A stretch of DNA of 64,000 nt, from positions 37,539-101,538 of the forward strand of contig JACAXG010000489.1 of NCBI GenBank assembly GCA_018881555.1, written 5' to 3'. This DNA comes from Amblyornis subalaris (taxonomy: Eukaryota; Chordata; Aves; Passeriformes; Ptilonorhynchidae). A model generated the notes under the pieces. That model did not search any database. It was not told where the DNA came from and worked only from the letters and a program-made list of their open reading frames with translations. Below, piece after piece: positions 23,031-34,112 of the stretch; the first letter of the stretch is position 1; each line of letters begins with the position of its first letter. Made by a program: the position numbers and the translations under genes.

Positions 23031-24207
23031 AATCATGCTCATGATGCTGTGTTGCGGTGCAGGACCGGGAGCGTCGATAGTGCCTCCGCTCCCGAAAGAG
23101 AATGTGTGGATAACCTTCGCCCAGGCCCTGAATCAGTCATCTATATGTTTGTTGCTTGCTACCCCGCAATAGCCTTTTCAAACATGCTTAGTGGCTGTGC
23201 CAGTTGCTAATCAGACGCTTGTTAAGTGGTGGGCCAGCGGGTCTAAGAATGGGGGGGAATCTGTCCCTGACAGACTCCTGCCGATGCTAAATTTAGCGGA
23301 GCCACAGGAGTTTGATATTTTGGGGTCCCTGAGGGTGGCGGCATGCTTTGCCTTCAGTCAGAATGTGTCATAAAGTTGGTCCCAAAAAGGCTCCTGGTCT
23401 GTTACTCCATCCAAAGCGTGGTATCGCAATTCCTCAGCATGGTGTAATCAAACAATAGGTATAGGTGGTAAAAACCTACACATCCCTCGTCAGTTACCAC
23501 ATGGGATGTTTCTTGTCTGTGGCAATTGAGCATGGGCAGGTATCCTGTCCCGATTAGATGGGGGTCCCTGCACATTTGGCCACCTCACTATGCTTTTACC
23601 AAACATGACCATAATGAAACATTTTTCCTCCCCATCACACCGTCGCAGAAGGGAATTGTCAGGACTTATGCCTGAATGCAGGGATGATGCTAATTTTTGG
23701 GGAATAGAAAAACGCGTGCTTGCTTCTATTTTTACCCCTGGCGTGGCTGCAGCAAAGGCTTTAGCAACCCTTAATAAACTAGGCTGCTGGCTGACAAAGC
23801 GCACAAATGCCACATCTGCAGCGCTGACCAATCTTTTGGCCAATGTTAAATCAGTACGCCAAGCTTCGCTGCAAAATCGAGCTGCTGTTGACTTCTTGCT
23901 TTTAGCTCATGGACATGGGTGTGAAGATTTTGTAGGAATGTGTTATATGAATCTCTCTGATCATTCAAAGTCAATCTCTGCCAACATCAAAGAGCTGCAG
24001 GCAGGAGTTGCAAAACTACAACAAGTATGTGGGTGGTTTGACTCCTTGTTGGGGGGTGGAACGTTTCAGGGTGGCCCAAGGAACTGGTAAAAATAGGATT
24101 TTTAATTGTGTTAGTAGTTATTCTCATCTTGTTATTTCTGCCATGTTTGTTGCATTTGCTGTGGAGAACCCTACAGCAGGTGACACATAGCCTTTCCAAT
24201 TTTAAAT
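23014..24207 (+). pseudogene. env: ERV-A2 env, alpharetrovirus-type
   Basis: ATG 23014 begins a signal peptide (RIMLMMLCCGAG). In-frame stops are TAG 23170-23172 (S in ERV-A1), TAA 23371-23373 (Y in ERV-A1) and UGA 23527-23529 (shared with ERV-A1). The transmembrane part is open from 23590 and has LQNRAAVDFLLLAHGHG, but the CX6CC motif reads CEDFVGMCY, losing the last cysteine. A one-base deletion in a G run near 24050 moves the anchor region out of frame. Confidence 0.87.
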
Positions 24208-24221
24208 AAAAAAGGAGGAGA
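24208..24221 (+). promoter_or_regulatory. ERV-A2 polypurine tract
   Basis: A-rich then GGAGGAGA, immediately before the 3' LTR. It has the same form as in ERV-A1. Confidence 0.84.
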
Positions 24222-24593
24222 TATGGGAGAATTCATACCAGAAGAAGGATGGTCTGTTGATGAAACAATTAAAGTGTATCCCTAAAAATGTGATAATGTG
24301 GCAATAATGCAAACGCAAGGCTTTTCAGCTATTTTAAAAATTGAAGAACTAAAAACCAGATGAACAAATGCAGTCCCAGGAAAACCACAAAATGTTCGGC
24401 TGGAGATAGTGCTAAAAATGTGTCTTTGTCCTAACCCTCATCAGAATTTTGTATTAGCCAATCAAGACGCTGTTGTAACAGCACTGCTTTAAGCAAGGTA
24501 TAAAAAATCTTGTAAAAATAAAGAAAGAAGAAGCCTTTTTTGAAAAGCACTTGGTGTGTGTGTTTGTCTGTTCCAACAATTGGATTATCGATA
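24222..24593 (+). repeat. ERV-A2 3' LTR
   Basis: 372 bp matching 17143-17514 with about six differences, mostly transitions. It starts TATGGGAG and ends ATCGATA, followed by GATAGT. Confidence 0.93.
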
Positions 24594-24599
24594 GATAGT

Positions 24600-24788
24600 A
24601 GTCTCAGAGCCCAACACAGGGGTCGCTGCGGCAACATGCGGCAGGCAGGAGCTCGGCAGGGAGAGGCCCTGGCCCCGGATCTCAGCACAGGGGCAGCCTT
24701 GGCAGCAGAAAAACAGAGCAGGTGGGCCAGAGCTGGTGAGCTGAGCCTGTTGCCTTCTGCTAGGAAGACAAGGCGACCTGGTTCAAGA
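24600..24788 (-). repeat. LTR-derived fragment next to alpharetrovirus-like gag
   Basis: 24600-24748 matches the minus strand of 16380-16465. 24749-24788 repeats almost exactly the U5 end found at 25294-25333 (CTGCTAGGAAGACAAGG core). So a second LTR end lies downstream of the truncated gag, as if most of the internal region had been deleted between two LTRs. Confidence 0.55.
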
Positions 24789-25136
24789 TAGACTGCTCTC
24801 GGGGTCGGTCTGTGTTATTGCCCCTACTCCTAGCTTAGGGGTAGCTAATAAACACGCACGCGCGGCATTCCAAGTCTCCTGCTGTTCCAGCGCTTGGCGT
24901 AAAGCCGTTTCTACTTTCCCCCACGCTTTNAGACTTTTGCCACTGCCTGAGGACTTAGTATCCTCTGCTAAAACGTTGGTGCATTTCTCCCACACCTCGG
25001 GATGTAATATTTCTACGGGGCGTTCAATTGCCCTGAGCTCTAAGAGTCTCGCAATAGCAAGATAAAAATCCTTGAGCTTACACTTAATTCCCCATTGTTT
25101 ATAGAGTGAACTCACGACCTTTGCGACCGCTTCCAT
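24789..25136 (-). pseudogene. gag: Alpharetrovirus-like gag matrix start, truncated (ERV-F)
   Basis: The minus-strand ATG at 25136 opens 116 codons beginning MEAVAKVVSS, which resembles the matrix domain of avian alpharetrovirus Gag in its start and its small helical domain (KDFYLAIARLLEL, about 20 residues in). It lies about 130 bp after a tRNA-Phe primer site and LTR. The frame ends where LTR-derived sequence begins, so the rest of gag is lost. One N is present at 24930. Confidence 0.65.
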
Positions 25137-25270
25137 GGTGATCGTGGATCCTCTTGGGAACGTCTTCCCCGCCTGAAGTCAGCTTTGCTGCTTCGGCCGC
25201 TATCTCTTGTCCAGGTGAACCCCGTTACCCGAGCTTTTCTTCTTTTTCTTCTTCTTCCTTTTCTTCTTCT

Positions 25271-25288
25271 TCCCGGGTTTCGGCACCA
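25271..25288 (-). promoter_or_regulatory. Primer-binding site, tRNA-Phe type
   Basis: On the minus strand TGGTGCCGAAACCCGGGA is a perfect complement of the usual tRNA-Phe 3' end. It lies three bases after the LTR end (...GGCAACA). Confidence 0.8.
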
Positions 25289-25291
25289 GTA

Positions 25292-26355
25292 TGTTGCCTT
25301 CTGCTAGGAAGACAAGGCGACCTGGTTCAAGAGGCTAGCACGGCAGCCCGGCCTACCCCGTGGCCACTCGGGCCATGGACACACAGACACCAATGTGGTG
25401 GATGGTCAAATGGCGTTTATTATCTTATCTCATGAGGTTAAATAGTCGAGGGGCTTCACTACGTCAGGAAAGGGGGACTGTGGGATAGCTGGAGTTAGTA
25501 AGGAGTGGAAAACTACTGGAGTTGGGAGGGTTTGCATGCTCTTATCATAAAGGAATGAAGAGAGGAAGATTCCATGCTGCTCCTGCTTTCCGTCACATCG
25601 CGTGATCTTCCGTCCGCCTCTCCCTCTCTACCACACGAGCCACAGTGTAACAGAGCAGCTGACTGCTCCTGGCAAAACACCAACTGTTCTCTGTTCCCAA
25701 CCAGGCACAACTGACCCACCTCCAGCTAAGAGACTGCTAAGTTAAAATGCAGCAGTACCCTGGTATGATACACACACTCCTCAGCACACGTGGTGCTGCT
25801 GCTTCGATTCTGAACCAGAAGAGAGAGAGAGCAATTCCCGGCCCCGTTCCCACCAGGATCCTGGCCAGACTCACAAGCCGGGGAGGGGGAGGGGGAAGAA
25901 AGAGAAACAATAACAATTTTTGGGCACAACCTGAATATGGGATAACAATCCCCAAGAAACCCTGTGCCCGAGACACCATTTGCCAAGTGAGAGGTCACTG
26001 CGCTTGCGCCACAGCGCCCCCTGAAGCCGCGGGGGACCATTGCACCTGCCCTGCCTCACCAGGGCCCACTACCGCCCCCTGCCAGTTGTGGTCATAACTA
26101 CACCAAAAAGGGACATTGCTCAACAGGTGAGAAAAGGCTGTTATTGGGTTTTCTTTTTTTTTCTGTTGTTGCTGTTTGTCTGCCTTGTTTTATGCATATA
26201 TATCCTAGTAAAGAACTGTTATTCCTTTCCCCATATCTTTGCCTGAAAGCCCCATAATTTCAAAGTTATTATAATTTGGAGGGAGGGAGTCATCTTTTCC
26301 ATTCCAGGACGGTTCCCACCTTCCTTGGTAGACACCTGTCTTTTAAACCAGGACA
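25292..26355 (-). repeat. ERV-F 5' LTR, about 1.06 kb
   Basis: On the minus strand it runs from TGTCCTGGTTTAAAAGACAGG to AGAAGGCAACA, just before the tRNA-Phe site. Near the 3' end, AATAAACGCC followed by CCACATTGGTG resembles the R region of avian alpharetrovirus LTRs. The U3 part is shared with 16667-17136 and 27340-27741, the central part with 16001-16250. Its U3 start abuts a gag matrix fragment of another ERV, so it inserted there. Confidence 0.72.
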
Positions 26356-26459
26356 CTTAGTAACCCTCCTTCTATCTTTTTCCAGTGGTTCAATATACAT
26401 TTCAAAGGAGAATTTGGAATATCACGTCCCACTTTTGTTTTAGAAGAAACTGCCACCAT
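26356..26459 (-). pseudogene. gag: Gammaretrovirus-like gag start, truncated
   Basis: From the minus-strand ATG 26459, about 34 codons include SPLKCILNHWKKIEGG, the matrix start also seen in ERV-G4 (SPLCCILQHWRKIGG). It is cut off by the ERV-F LTR. Confidence 0.55.
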
Positions 26460-27339
26460 ATTCAATAATTACAAGTACATGACCTCCTTCCTTAGACTGG
26501 CATGATGGTTTGTAATGGCGGGGGGGAGGAAGGGGGCCTGCTAGACCTGCAATCATTAAAACTGACAAAAGAGGGTGCTCCAAGTCCACCTTCGATAAAA
26601 ACTCCAAAATTCCCGCAATCACACTGTAACTCTCTCTTAGCAAATAGGGTTTTTATACCACGGGCGTCCCTGTGCTCTTTATGCCAGCAAACTCAAATCA
26701 GCACACACCACTTTCATACACACACTCCGAGTTCAAGAAAAATGCAAAGAATATGTTGTGGGTTTGGGTCTTTCAGGGAATTTTTTGTCCCATCTAAAAG
26801 GAAGACTGTGAGGGGAAGGGGTTGTCTAGGAAACAAATGGGGGTAATTAAGAAACAAAAGAACATCGTCAAGCACCCCCACATACCAGGATAATCACTCA
26901 GCCAGAGAAACAGAGCTGTAGAGTTTTGGGTAGGGAGAGAGCTCTCTGGCTGGGGGGTTGTTCTCAGGGGTTGTGGATAATGCCATGAGAGGTTGGAGGA
27001 CTCAGAGATTTGGCTGGAGGGGGTGGGGGCTGGGCTCTGCCTCTTTTAGGCTCAGTGGTTGGGTAAGGTGATAGCCTGTGATACAGGAGTGAGTGTCGGT
27101 TTTTCCTGAGAAGAGTGCTTTGTTGTAACTTGCTGCTGATCAGATCTGCTGTCTCCACTGTTCCTGCCGCAGCTGGGGTTGCAGCTACACTGTAGCTCAC
27201 CGCTCACCCCTGGGTCTGCCCGCCTCTGCTGTTCCAGTCGCTGCTCTGATGATACTGCTGCAGTACAACTCACTGCCCGGAGTGCTTCCTGTCAGTTTTG
27301 AAAGGGGCACCATCTCCCCTCTCACCCGAGACACCCCTG
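26460..27339. other. No gene recognised; probable ERV leader and LTR debris
   Basis: Lies 5' (minus strand) of the truncated gag start, so part may be its leader and LTR. G-rich runs, no clean LTR ends and no protein homology seen. Short open frames here are not supported. Confidence 0.4.
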
Positions 27340-27741
27340 CCATGTGGAGAGGTTGCAGAGCTCTCGCCACAGCGCCACCCTGCAGCCACAGGGGAATCAC
27401 TGCACCTGCCCTGCCTTACCTGGGCCCGCCAGCACCCCCATCAGCTGCGAGAGTCACTGCAGCTGTCACCTTGCCGGTTGTGGTCATAACTACACCAAAA
27501 AGGGAAATTGCTCAACGGACAAGAAAAGGCTGTTATTGGGTTTTCTGGTTTTTTGTTGTTACTGTTTGTCTGTCTTGTTATATATAGATCCTAGCAAAGA
27601 ACTGTTATTCCTTTTCCCATATCTTTGCCTGAAAGCCCCATAATTTCAAGGTTATAATAATTTGGAGGCAGGGGGTCATCTTTTCCATTCCAGGAAGGTT
27701 ACCACCTTCCTTGACAGACACCTGTCTTTTGAACCAAGACA
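27340..27741 (-). repeat. LTR fragment (family B)
   Basis: The minus-strand start TGTCTTGGTTCAAAAGACAGG at 27741 aligns with the LTR starts at 26355 and (plus strand) 16667. Homology runs through the GAATAACAGTTC block to the GTTGTGGTCATAAC block. The left end is uncertain. Confidence 0.65.
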
Positions 27742-28380
27742 GAATGCAAAGCAACTGAACAGACTTCACCACTCTCCAGCCAAGGCTGGAGCCGGGCTCT
27801 GCTTGTAAACTGAGCCTGGGGATTTTTTCTTTTCTTTCTCAGCTTGAGTCAAGATAGTGACGGCGCTACGAGACGGCGAAACTACAAGCTCGGTCTGATG
27901 ATACTTCCCGGGGACAACCTGGAATATTACCAGGGGACTTGAACCCCTTTTCCCTTTTTCTTTTTCCAGGGGACTCCAACCCCTAATACCTCATGGATTC
28001 AAACCTGGAAGGGGAGAAACTCCCAAGGGGGGGGAAAAACTCAACCTCTCCCCCTTCCCCCTTCCTCTTTCTTAGGCTTACCCAAGGGCTGTGTAACCCA
28101 GGTTACCTGTGAACCTGTGAACCCCTTACTCTTCCCTATTCTGCGGGACTCAAACCCTCCTTTCCAGTAACTCCTATATAGCCCTTGTCAATAACCCAAA
28201 AATAATTAATTTCAAATTGTGCCTTTATTCACCCAGGGATTCTGCCTGAGCCCCAGACGACAATCAGAAGTTGAAGCTCTCCCTGAGAATCTCTCAGAAC
28301 CAGCTGGAGATCTATCAGCCACAGATCCGCTGGGGCTCATGGCCTAAGTCCCATCTGAGTTGCAAATTACTGTTATCAAA
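27742..28380. other. No feature recognised
   Basis: Pyrimidine-rich and purine-rich runs with repeated GGGGACT(T/C)CAACCCC-like blocks (27930-28160). No open frame of note. It could be an ERV leader. Confidence 0.4.
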
Positions 28381-28751
28381 TGTCCGAAATATTGGAATCA
28401 CTCTCCAACACTAAAGTTGTGTTAAAGAGGGCATCATTTATTCAGGCCTGAGGTGCACGCAGGAGATTCTATCCTAAGACACGTGATTCTACAGGAGGGT
28501 TACTTATATACAGTCGCTACATGCATAGTACAATTAACCTATTACCATAAATCCCACACCAAGTTCCCAGAGATTCAGTCCTTTTTTTTTGTCTATTACT
28601 GCATTCTTGGGCCAGATGTCTTCTTATCTCCCAACAGTCCTTGCTGAAAGCAGCTTTCCCAGACCTTGTTTCTCTGCTAAAAGTTTCACAGGCATAATAA
28701 AAATTGAATTAACCCTTTTGGTATCATAAGCACATGGCGCTTGCCATCACA
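28381..28751 (-). repeat. Probable solo LTR
   Basis: 371 bp from TGTCCGAAAT to GCCATCACA, with a reverse-strand AATAAA near 28440 (minus orientation). ERVL integrase sequence begins just to its right. No duplication is seen, so the ends are tentative. Confidence 0.5.
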
Positions 28752-31054
28752 GGTTTGGGGGAGTGTGATATAGTCAATCTGCTAGGCCTCCCCAAACTCA
28801 TATTTCAGCCATTGTCCACCATACCAAAGAGGCTTTAACCCACTTGGTCTGTTTAATTGCAGTGCACCTTTCACATTCATGGATAATCTGTGATAGTGTC
28901 CATGTTCAAGTCCACTCCTCGATCATGAGCCCACCTATATGTTGCATCTCTTCCTTGATGTTGTGAGGTGTAATGGGCCCACAGAGCTAGAAATAATTCA
29001 CCCTTCTGTTGCCAATCCAAACCCACCTAAGCCACTCCAGTCTTAGCAGCCTGATTCACCTCTTGGTTGTTCTCATGTTCTTCACTGGCCCAACTCTTGG
29101 GTACATGAGCATCTACGTGATGTACCTTCACAACCAGGTTCTTCACCTGGGCAGCAATATCTCGCCACAGTGTAGCAGCCCAGATGGGTTTACCCCTATG
29201 CTGCCAGTTATTCTGCTTCCATTGCTGCAACCACCCCCACAGGGTATTTGCCACCATCCATGAATCAGTATAAAGTATTGGCCATCTTTCTCGTTCAGCA
29301 ATTTCTAAGGCCAACTGGATGTCTTTCACCCCTGCAAACTGACCTGATTCACCTTCTCCTTCAGCAGTTTCTGTGACTTGTCATAGGGGACTCCATACAG
29401 CTGCTTTCCATTCTGATTCTTTCCCACAAGAGGCAGGATCCATCAGTAAACAAGGCATATTATTTCTCACTTTCTGGTAATTTATTATATAGTGGGACAT
29501 CTTCAGCACGTATTACCTCCTCCTTTGGTGACATTCCAAAATCTTTGCCTTCTGGCCAGTCCATGATCACTTCTAAGATTCCTGGATGACTGGGATTTCA
29601 TTGTGTGATCAGTGCTACCCACTTACTCCATGTAGCATCTGTTGCATGATGCGTAGAGAAGACCCTCCCTTTGAATATCCAACCCAATACGGGTAGTCGG
29701 GGTGCCAGGAGGGGCTGTGCTTCAGTATCAGTCACCTCTGAAGTGGCTTGGACACCTTCATAAGCTGCCAGTATCTCCTTTTCAGTTGGAGTATAGTGGG
29801 CTTCAGATCCTCTGTATCCCCAACTGCAAAAACCTAGAGGTTGACCTCTAGTCTTCCCTGGTGCTTTCTGCCAGAGGGTCTAGATAGGGCCATTCTCCCC
29901 AGCTGCAGTATAAAGCACATTTTTTATATCTTGCCCTGCCCTGTTTGGACTGGCCCGAGGGCTAGAGCATGAACTATCTGCTGTTTGGTTTTTTCAAAGG
30001 CTTGTCACTGCTCAGGGCCCCATTTGAAAGCATTCTTTTTCTGGGTCACTTGATAGAGAGGGCTGACAATCAGACTGTAATTTGGAATGTGCATTCTCCA
30101 AAATCCCACAACACCTAAAAAAGCTTGTGTTTCTTTCTTGTTAGTTGGTGGAGACATCGCTGTTATCTCATTAATAACATTCATTGGGATCTGATGACAT
30201 TCATCTTTCCATTTTATTCCTAAAAACTGGATCTCCTGTGCAGGTCCCTTTATCTTACTTTTTTATGGCAAAAACAGCTTTTAGAAGGATTCGGATTATT
30301 TTCTTCCCCTTCTCAAAAACTTCTTCTACTGTATTGCCCCACACAATGTTATCATCAATATATTGCGGATGTTCCGTAACGTCATCTTGTTCCAGTACAG
30401 TCTGGATCAGTCCATGGCAGATGGTAGGGCTGTGTTTCCACCCCTGGGGCAGTTGATTCCAGGTGTATTGGACACCCCTCCAGGTGAAAGCAAACTCTGG
30501 CCTGCACTCTGCTGCCAGATGGATTGAGAAAAATGCATTAGCGATACCACTAGTGGCACCACTTGGCTGCCTTTGACTCCAGCTCATATTGAAGTTCCAA
30601 CAGGTCTGGCATGGCAGCAGAGGTGGCGTGACTTCATTCAGGCCCTGATAGTCTACTGTCAGCCTTAATTCCCCATTAGACTTTTGCACTGGCCATATGG
30701 GGCTGTTAAAGGGTGAGCAAGTCTTGCTGATTCCTCCTTTGCTGTCCAGGTGACAAATTAGTTTATGGATGGGAATTACAGTGTCTCGATTGGTGTAGTA
30801 CTGCCTCTGGTGCACAGTCCATGCACCCGATCTTCACACACTCTTCACATGCCCTGCATGTGCCTCTTAGTCCAATGGTGATTTCTGGTCTGGGGTCTTC
30901 TAACACCACGTTGGATTCTTTCTCCGTGTCCATGTGGGCAGGCCATTAACTGCTCTTATCTTCCAGCTTGGGCCAGCTGTGTAACTCAGTACCAAGGTCT
31001 CAACCTTTTTCTGAAGGTATCCAGTCTTTCTCTGTTTCTTCCCATCTAGCCATC
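28752..31054 (-). pseudogene. pol: ERV-L1: ERVL pol remnant
   Basis: Minus-strand ERVL-type Pol. From 31.0 kb leftward: a pre-polymerase part, reverse transcriptase (30255-30815: SPFNSPIWPVQKSNGELR, LPQGWKHSPTICH and an intact YIDD box), a thumb and connection stretch, RNase H and tether (29027-29329: LYTDSWMVANTLWGW, VHHVDAHVPKS), and integrase N-terminus up to the LTR at 28751. Multiple stops are present. ERVL elements lack env, and none is seen. The plus-strand ERV-L2 carries the homologous VDxAA and integrase stretch at 47329-47511. Confidence 0.85.
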
Positions 31055-31682
31055 TGTCCTGGGTTAACCAAAAAGGATGTATTCTATCACCACCCACATA
31101 ATTCCTTGATAAGATGGGTCGTTCACAGTAGCTGGTTACACACCTGGTCCCTGAGGCTATGGCTGAGGAGAGGCAGATCATGTGAGGTGAGGTAGTATTT
31201 CTTATCTCAACTGTGATAACTTACCTGGACAGCAGCAAGCACCACCCATCCTGAGTGGATTATCTCTGCTAACGGCCCATTACCGAACTGGATAAGCACC
31301 GACGAATAGAACGTCAGAAACATCTCATTCCATTGTGGAAATCCCCGCCCCTGGGGGAGGTACCAGCTAAGAAACACCACATAAAAACAGGCTCGGGGAT
31401 TGAGAGAGACCACTGGACAACCAGATGACCAGACTGTCACCACTTCACACCACTGGACCACAGGGTACCCAGCAGAGGAGGCAAACTTCCCACAGTTCCA
31501 GACCTTCAACAGGACTGCAACCACTGCCAGGTTGTACTGTGACTGTCGGTTTAAGCCGGTGTTTTTGTATTACCACATTTATTTTAACCTTTCTATTACA
31601 ATTGTAATTTTGACCTAAAATCTCTCTTGAGGTATTTGTATGGGGTTAATTTCCTCTGCTGGTTTACAGTCAAACCAGCACA
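31055..31682 (+). mobile_element. Solo LTR inside ERV-L1 (TSD CCATC)
   Basis: 628 bp from TGTCCTGGGTTAACC to AAACCAGCACA, with a perfect 5-bp duplication CCATC (31050-31054 and 31683-31687). A CATAAAAACAGG promoter-like box lies near 31380 on the plus strand. It splits the ERV-L1 pol remnant. Confidence 0.88.
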
Positions 31683-31687
31683 CCATC

Positions 31688-32683
31688 AGAGTTCATTTAA
31701 AGTTTACCTACACCAAGTTTGGAGCAGGGCCCACTCATTCTAAGCTGTAAGCAAGTTACAATTCAATTTAAAGCTACACTTCATTTCTAACGAGCTCTTA
31801 TTTTTTTACAAACAGCCTTGGATACTTATTTTTCCTGCCTGAATAACAACCCAGGTGGAACAACACTTGTTCTCGAACTTTCAAAGAAAGTTACTGACCT
31901 TAATTTCAGCCAGGATGGAAAATTACTATGACTAAAGCCAACTCTCTTGTGACCCTATAAACAACAGTCTTAAATGAGACCCTTTGAGCTCTCCTGGACC
32001 GCAGAGGGCTGTGACCAGCAACCTCCCTCTGAGTGGGATGCCTCTCAGAGCCAGCAAACTCTCAAGTTTGTTATACTTGGAGGATCACCGTTGAATGCTG
32101 CTGACAGATCCTGGGCTGATACCCCCACTCCTCGAGGCTCAACCTTTTGCCCAATGAGAAGGTGCAAAGGCATCCGATGTGAGTACTTCACTGAACTCGA
32201 GGGGTATTTTTCACAGGTATACCTTGTGCATATTCCTTTAGGTATATGTGTGTGTGTAAGTGTGAATATGCTATAGTGAATGTACTATGAATGTTGCTCT
32301 CTTAGATTCTTAAGTATGTAAGATTTGTAAGTAAGGTAGGCCTATAGGTGAGTTACTGTTGTGCTTACAGTAAATTCTATGGAATCTTTTGTTAATCTGT
32401 TCAAATTAGGCTATTAAGTGCTGTTAAGTTTAAGTGCTGTTAAAACCTTTAGGCCTAAACCATTGGTCAAGTCCAGGGCTAAGTTTAGCAAGGGGGTCTA
32501 TTCTGAACCTTGTGACTCAATGGGAGGGTCTCCCTTATTCCTTTTAATCCTTACCTTTTCCTATCCTTACCCTTTTTTTGTCCCCAGCCTCCACGTAGAT
32601 AATTTTTGGTTGATTTTAGTTTTAGATTGATCGATTTTAGATTTTAGTCTGATTTTTCTCTGTGTGCTTTAACCATCTAGTAA
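31688..32683. other. Unresolved; possibly old LTR or ERV leader
   Basis: It continues the sequence interrupted by the solo LTR at 31055. The segment at about 31975-32280 has a composition like ERV leaders, and 32280-32680 is T-rich. No domain, LTR end or duplication was found. Confidence 0.35.
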
Positions 32684-32687
32684 GTAG

Positions 32688-33161
32688 TGTTTCCTAAAAT
32701 CAGAAGAAAAATTTTCCAAACAATATTAGAATTGATAGCATAAAGAGCAGTCTTTTAATGAAAGCTTTCAGGTGCACAAATATCTATGTGGACACACAGC
32801 ATCTAATTTTTGCAATTTGTATAAGTTTAACTAATTAGTGTATTTAGCAAGTACATCCAATAGGAGAACAGTTGCTCTGGTGACCCACCCTTGGACCTGA
32901 CCCATTGGAGTCCCTCCAAGGGGTTCTTAACCCTATATCCTGTTATGTCGCCCAGGTGCTGGTGCAAAACAAGATGTCCTTGTTAGAAATTCTTTTCCTT
33001 GAAAATAAGACCAAACAGAATTTCAAGAGTGTGACTTAATGTGTGAGAAAGGGTTAACTACTGTTCTAAAGTGAGAAAATGCTAGAAACTGTACAACTAT
33101 ATATATTAAAAATCTACAAAGCTACAAATATATATCAAACGCTAAAAATCTTTATGCATCA
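32688..33161 (-). mobile_element. Solo gamma-type LTR (family Y, TSD GTAG)
   Basis: 474 bp. On the minus strand it starts TGATGCATAAAGATTTTTAGC, like the LTRs at 42693, 50493, 57366 and 62086. A 4-bp duplication GTAG (32684-32687 and 33162-33165) fits a gammaretroviral integrase. A reverse-strand ATTAAA polyadenylation variant lies near 32757. Confidence 0.8.
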
Positions 33162-33165
33162 GTAG

Positions 33166-34112
33166 GAGTGAACCTTGCCAATGAACTTTATTGCACTTTC
33201 ACTTTAATATTAAACCTGCTTTTGTCGATGCCTTTGCCAATGATTTTTTGAGCAACTTAAAACACTCATTTGCAACAAATACTACCTACAAGACAGTGAC
33301 GGTCTGGGTGTACTGTGGTGAGCCAGGGACAGGTAATAGAAGCAGAACCACAGGGGGACACGGAATGAGGAATTCAGTCAGTTCATCACAGGATGTGTCT
33401 GTCACTCTTTCCTCCTCACACTCTTTCTCTGCTCCAGCATGGGGTCCCACCCCCAGGAGACAGTCTGCCACAAACTGCTCCAGCATGGGTCCTTTTCATG
33501 GAGTGCAGTCCTTCAGGAACAGACTGCTCTGGTGTGGGTCCCCCATGGGGTCACAAGTCATGCCAGAAAACCTGCTCCAGCATGGGCATATCTCCCCATG
33601 GAGTCACAGGTCCTGCCAGAAGCTTGCCCCAGCATGGACTTCCCACTGGATTGCAGCCTCCTTTGGGACACATCCACCTGCTCTGGTGTGGGGTCTTCTA
33701 TAGGCTGCTTGTGGATATCTGCCCCACCATGAGCCTCCATGGGCTGCAGGAGGACAGCTGCCTCACCATGGTCTTTACCACAGGCTGCAGGGGAATCTCT
33801 GCTCCCATGCCTGGAGTGCTTCCTCCCTCCCTTCTTCACTGACCTTGGTGTCTGCAGAGTTTTTTCTCTCTCAGATTCTCACTCCTCTCTCTTCCAGCTG
33901 CTGTTTCGCAGCAGTTTTTTTCCCCTTCTTAAATATGTTATGACGGATGGTCTACCACTGTTGCTGATTGGCTCAGTGTTGGCCAGTGGCAGGTCCAGCT
34001 TGGAGACAGCAGGCATTGACTCTGTTGGACATGGAAGAAGCTTCTGACATCTCACAGAAGCCACTCCTGTAGTCCCCCTGCTGCCACAACCTTGCCTCGT
34101 AAACCCAATACA
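33166..34112 (-). repeat. LTR of an avian ERVL-like family, solo
   Basis: Minus orientation: starts TGTATTGGGTTTACGAGGC at 34112, and a reverse-strand AATAAAG near 33187 marks the 3' end. The middle holds imperfect repeats of a CCATGCTGGAGCAG-type motif (33430-33640). These repeats create long but meaningless open frames. The left end is estimated and no duplication was identified. Confidence 0.6.

Larger units (their letters stand above)
17143..24593 (+). mobile_element. ERV-A2: defective sister provirus of ERV-A1
   Basis: This is a complete provirus with identical-length LTRs (372 bp) and a perfect 6-bp duplication GATAGT (17137-17142 and 24594-24599). Gene order and sequence match ERV-A1, without the gag solo LTR. 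The two LTRs differ at about six positions of 372 by eye. Catalytic boxes are better kept than in ERV-A1 (YVDD, integrase D, D and E), but stops and frameshifts break every gene. A 205-base run of N at 21841-22045 falls in RNase H. Confidence 0.94.

Noticed and set aside
27180..27220. Apparent inverted match of 27.2 kb to the 16.3-kb LTR sequence around AGCTACACTGTAGCT
   Set aside because: This block is almost its own reverse complement, so orientation and homology cannot be concluded from it.
33191..33703. Open frame of 170 codons on the plus strand
   Set aside because: It lies within a minus-orientation LTR and is produced by imperfect CCATGCTGGAGCAG-type repeats.
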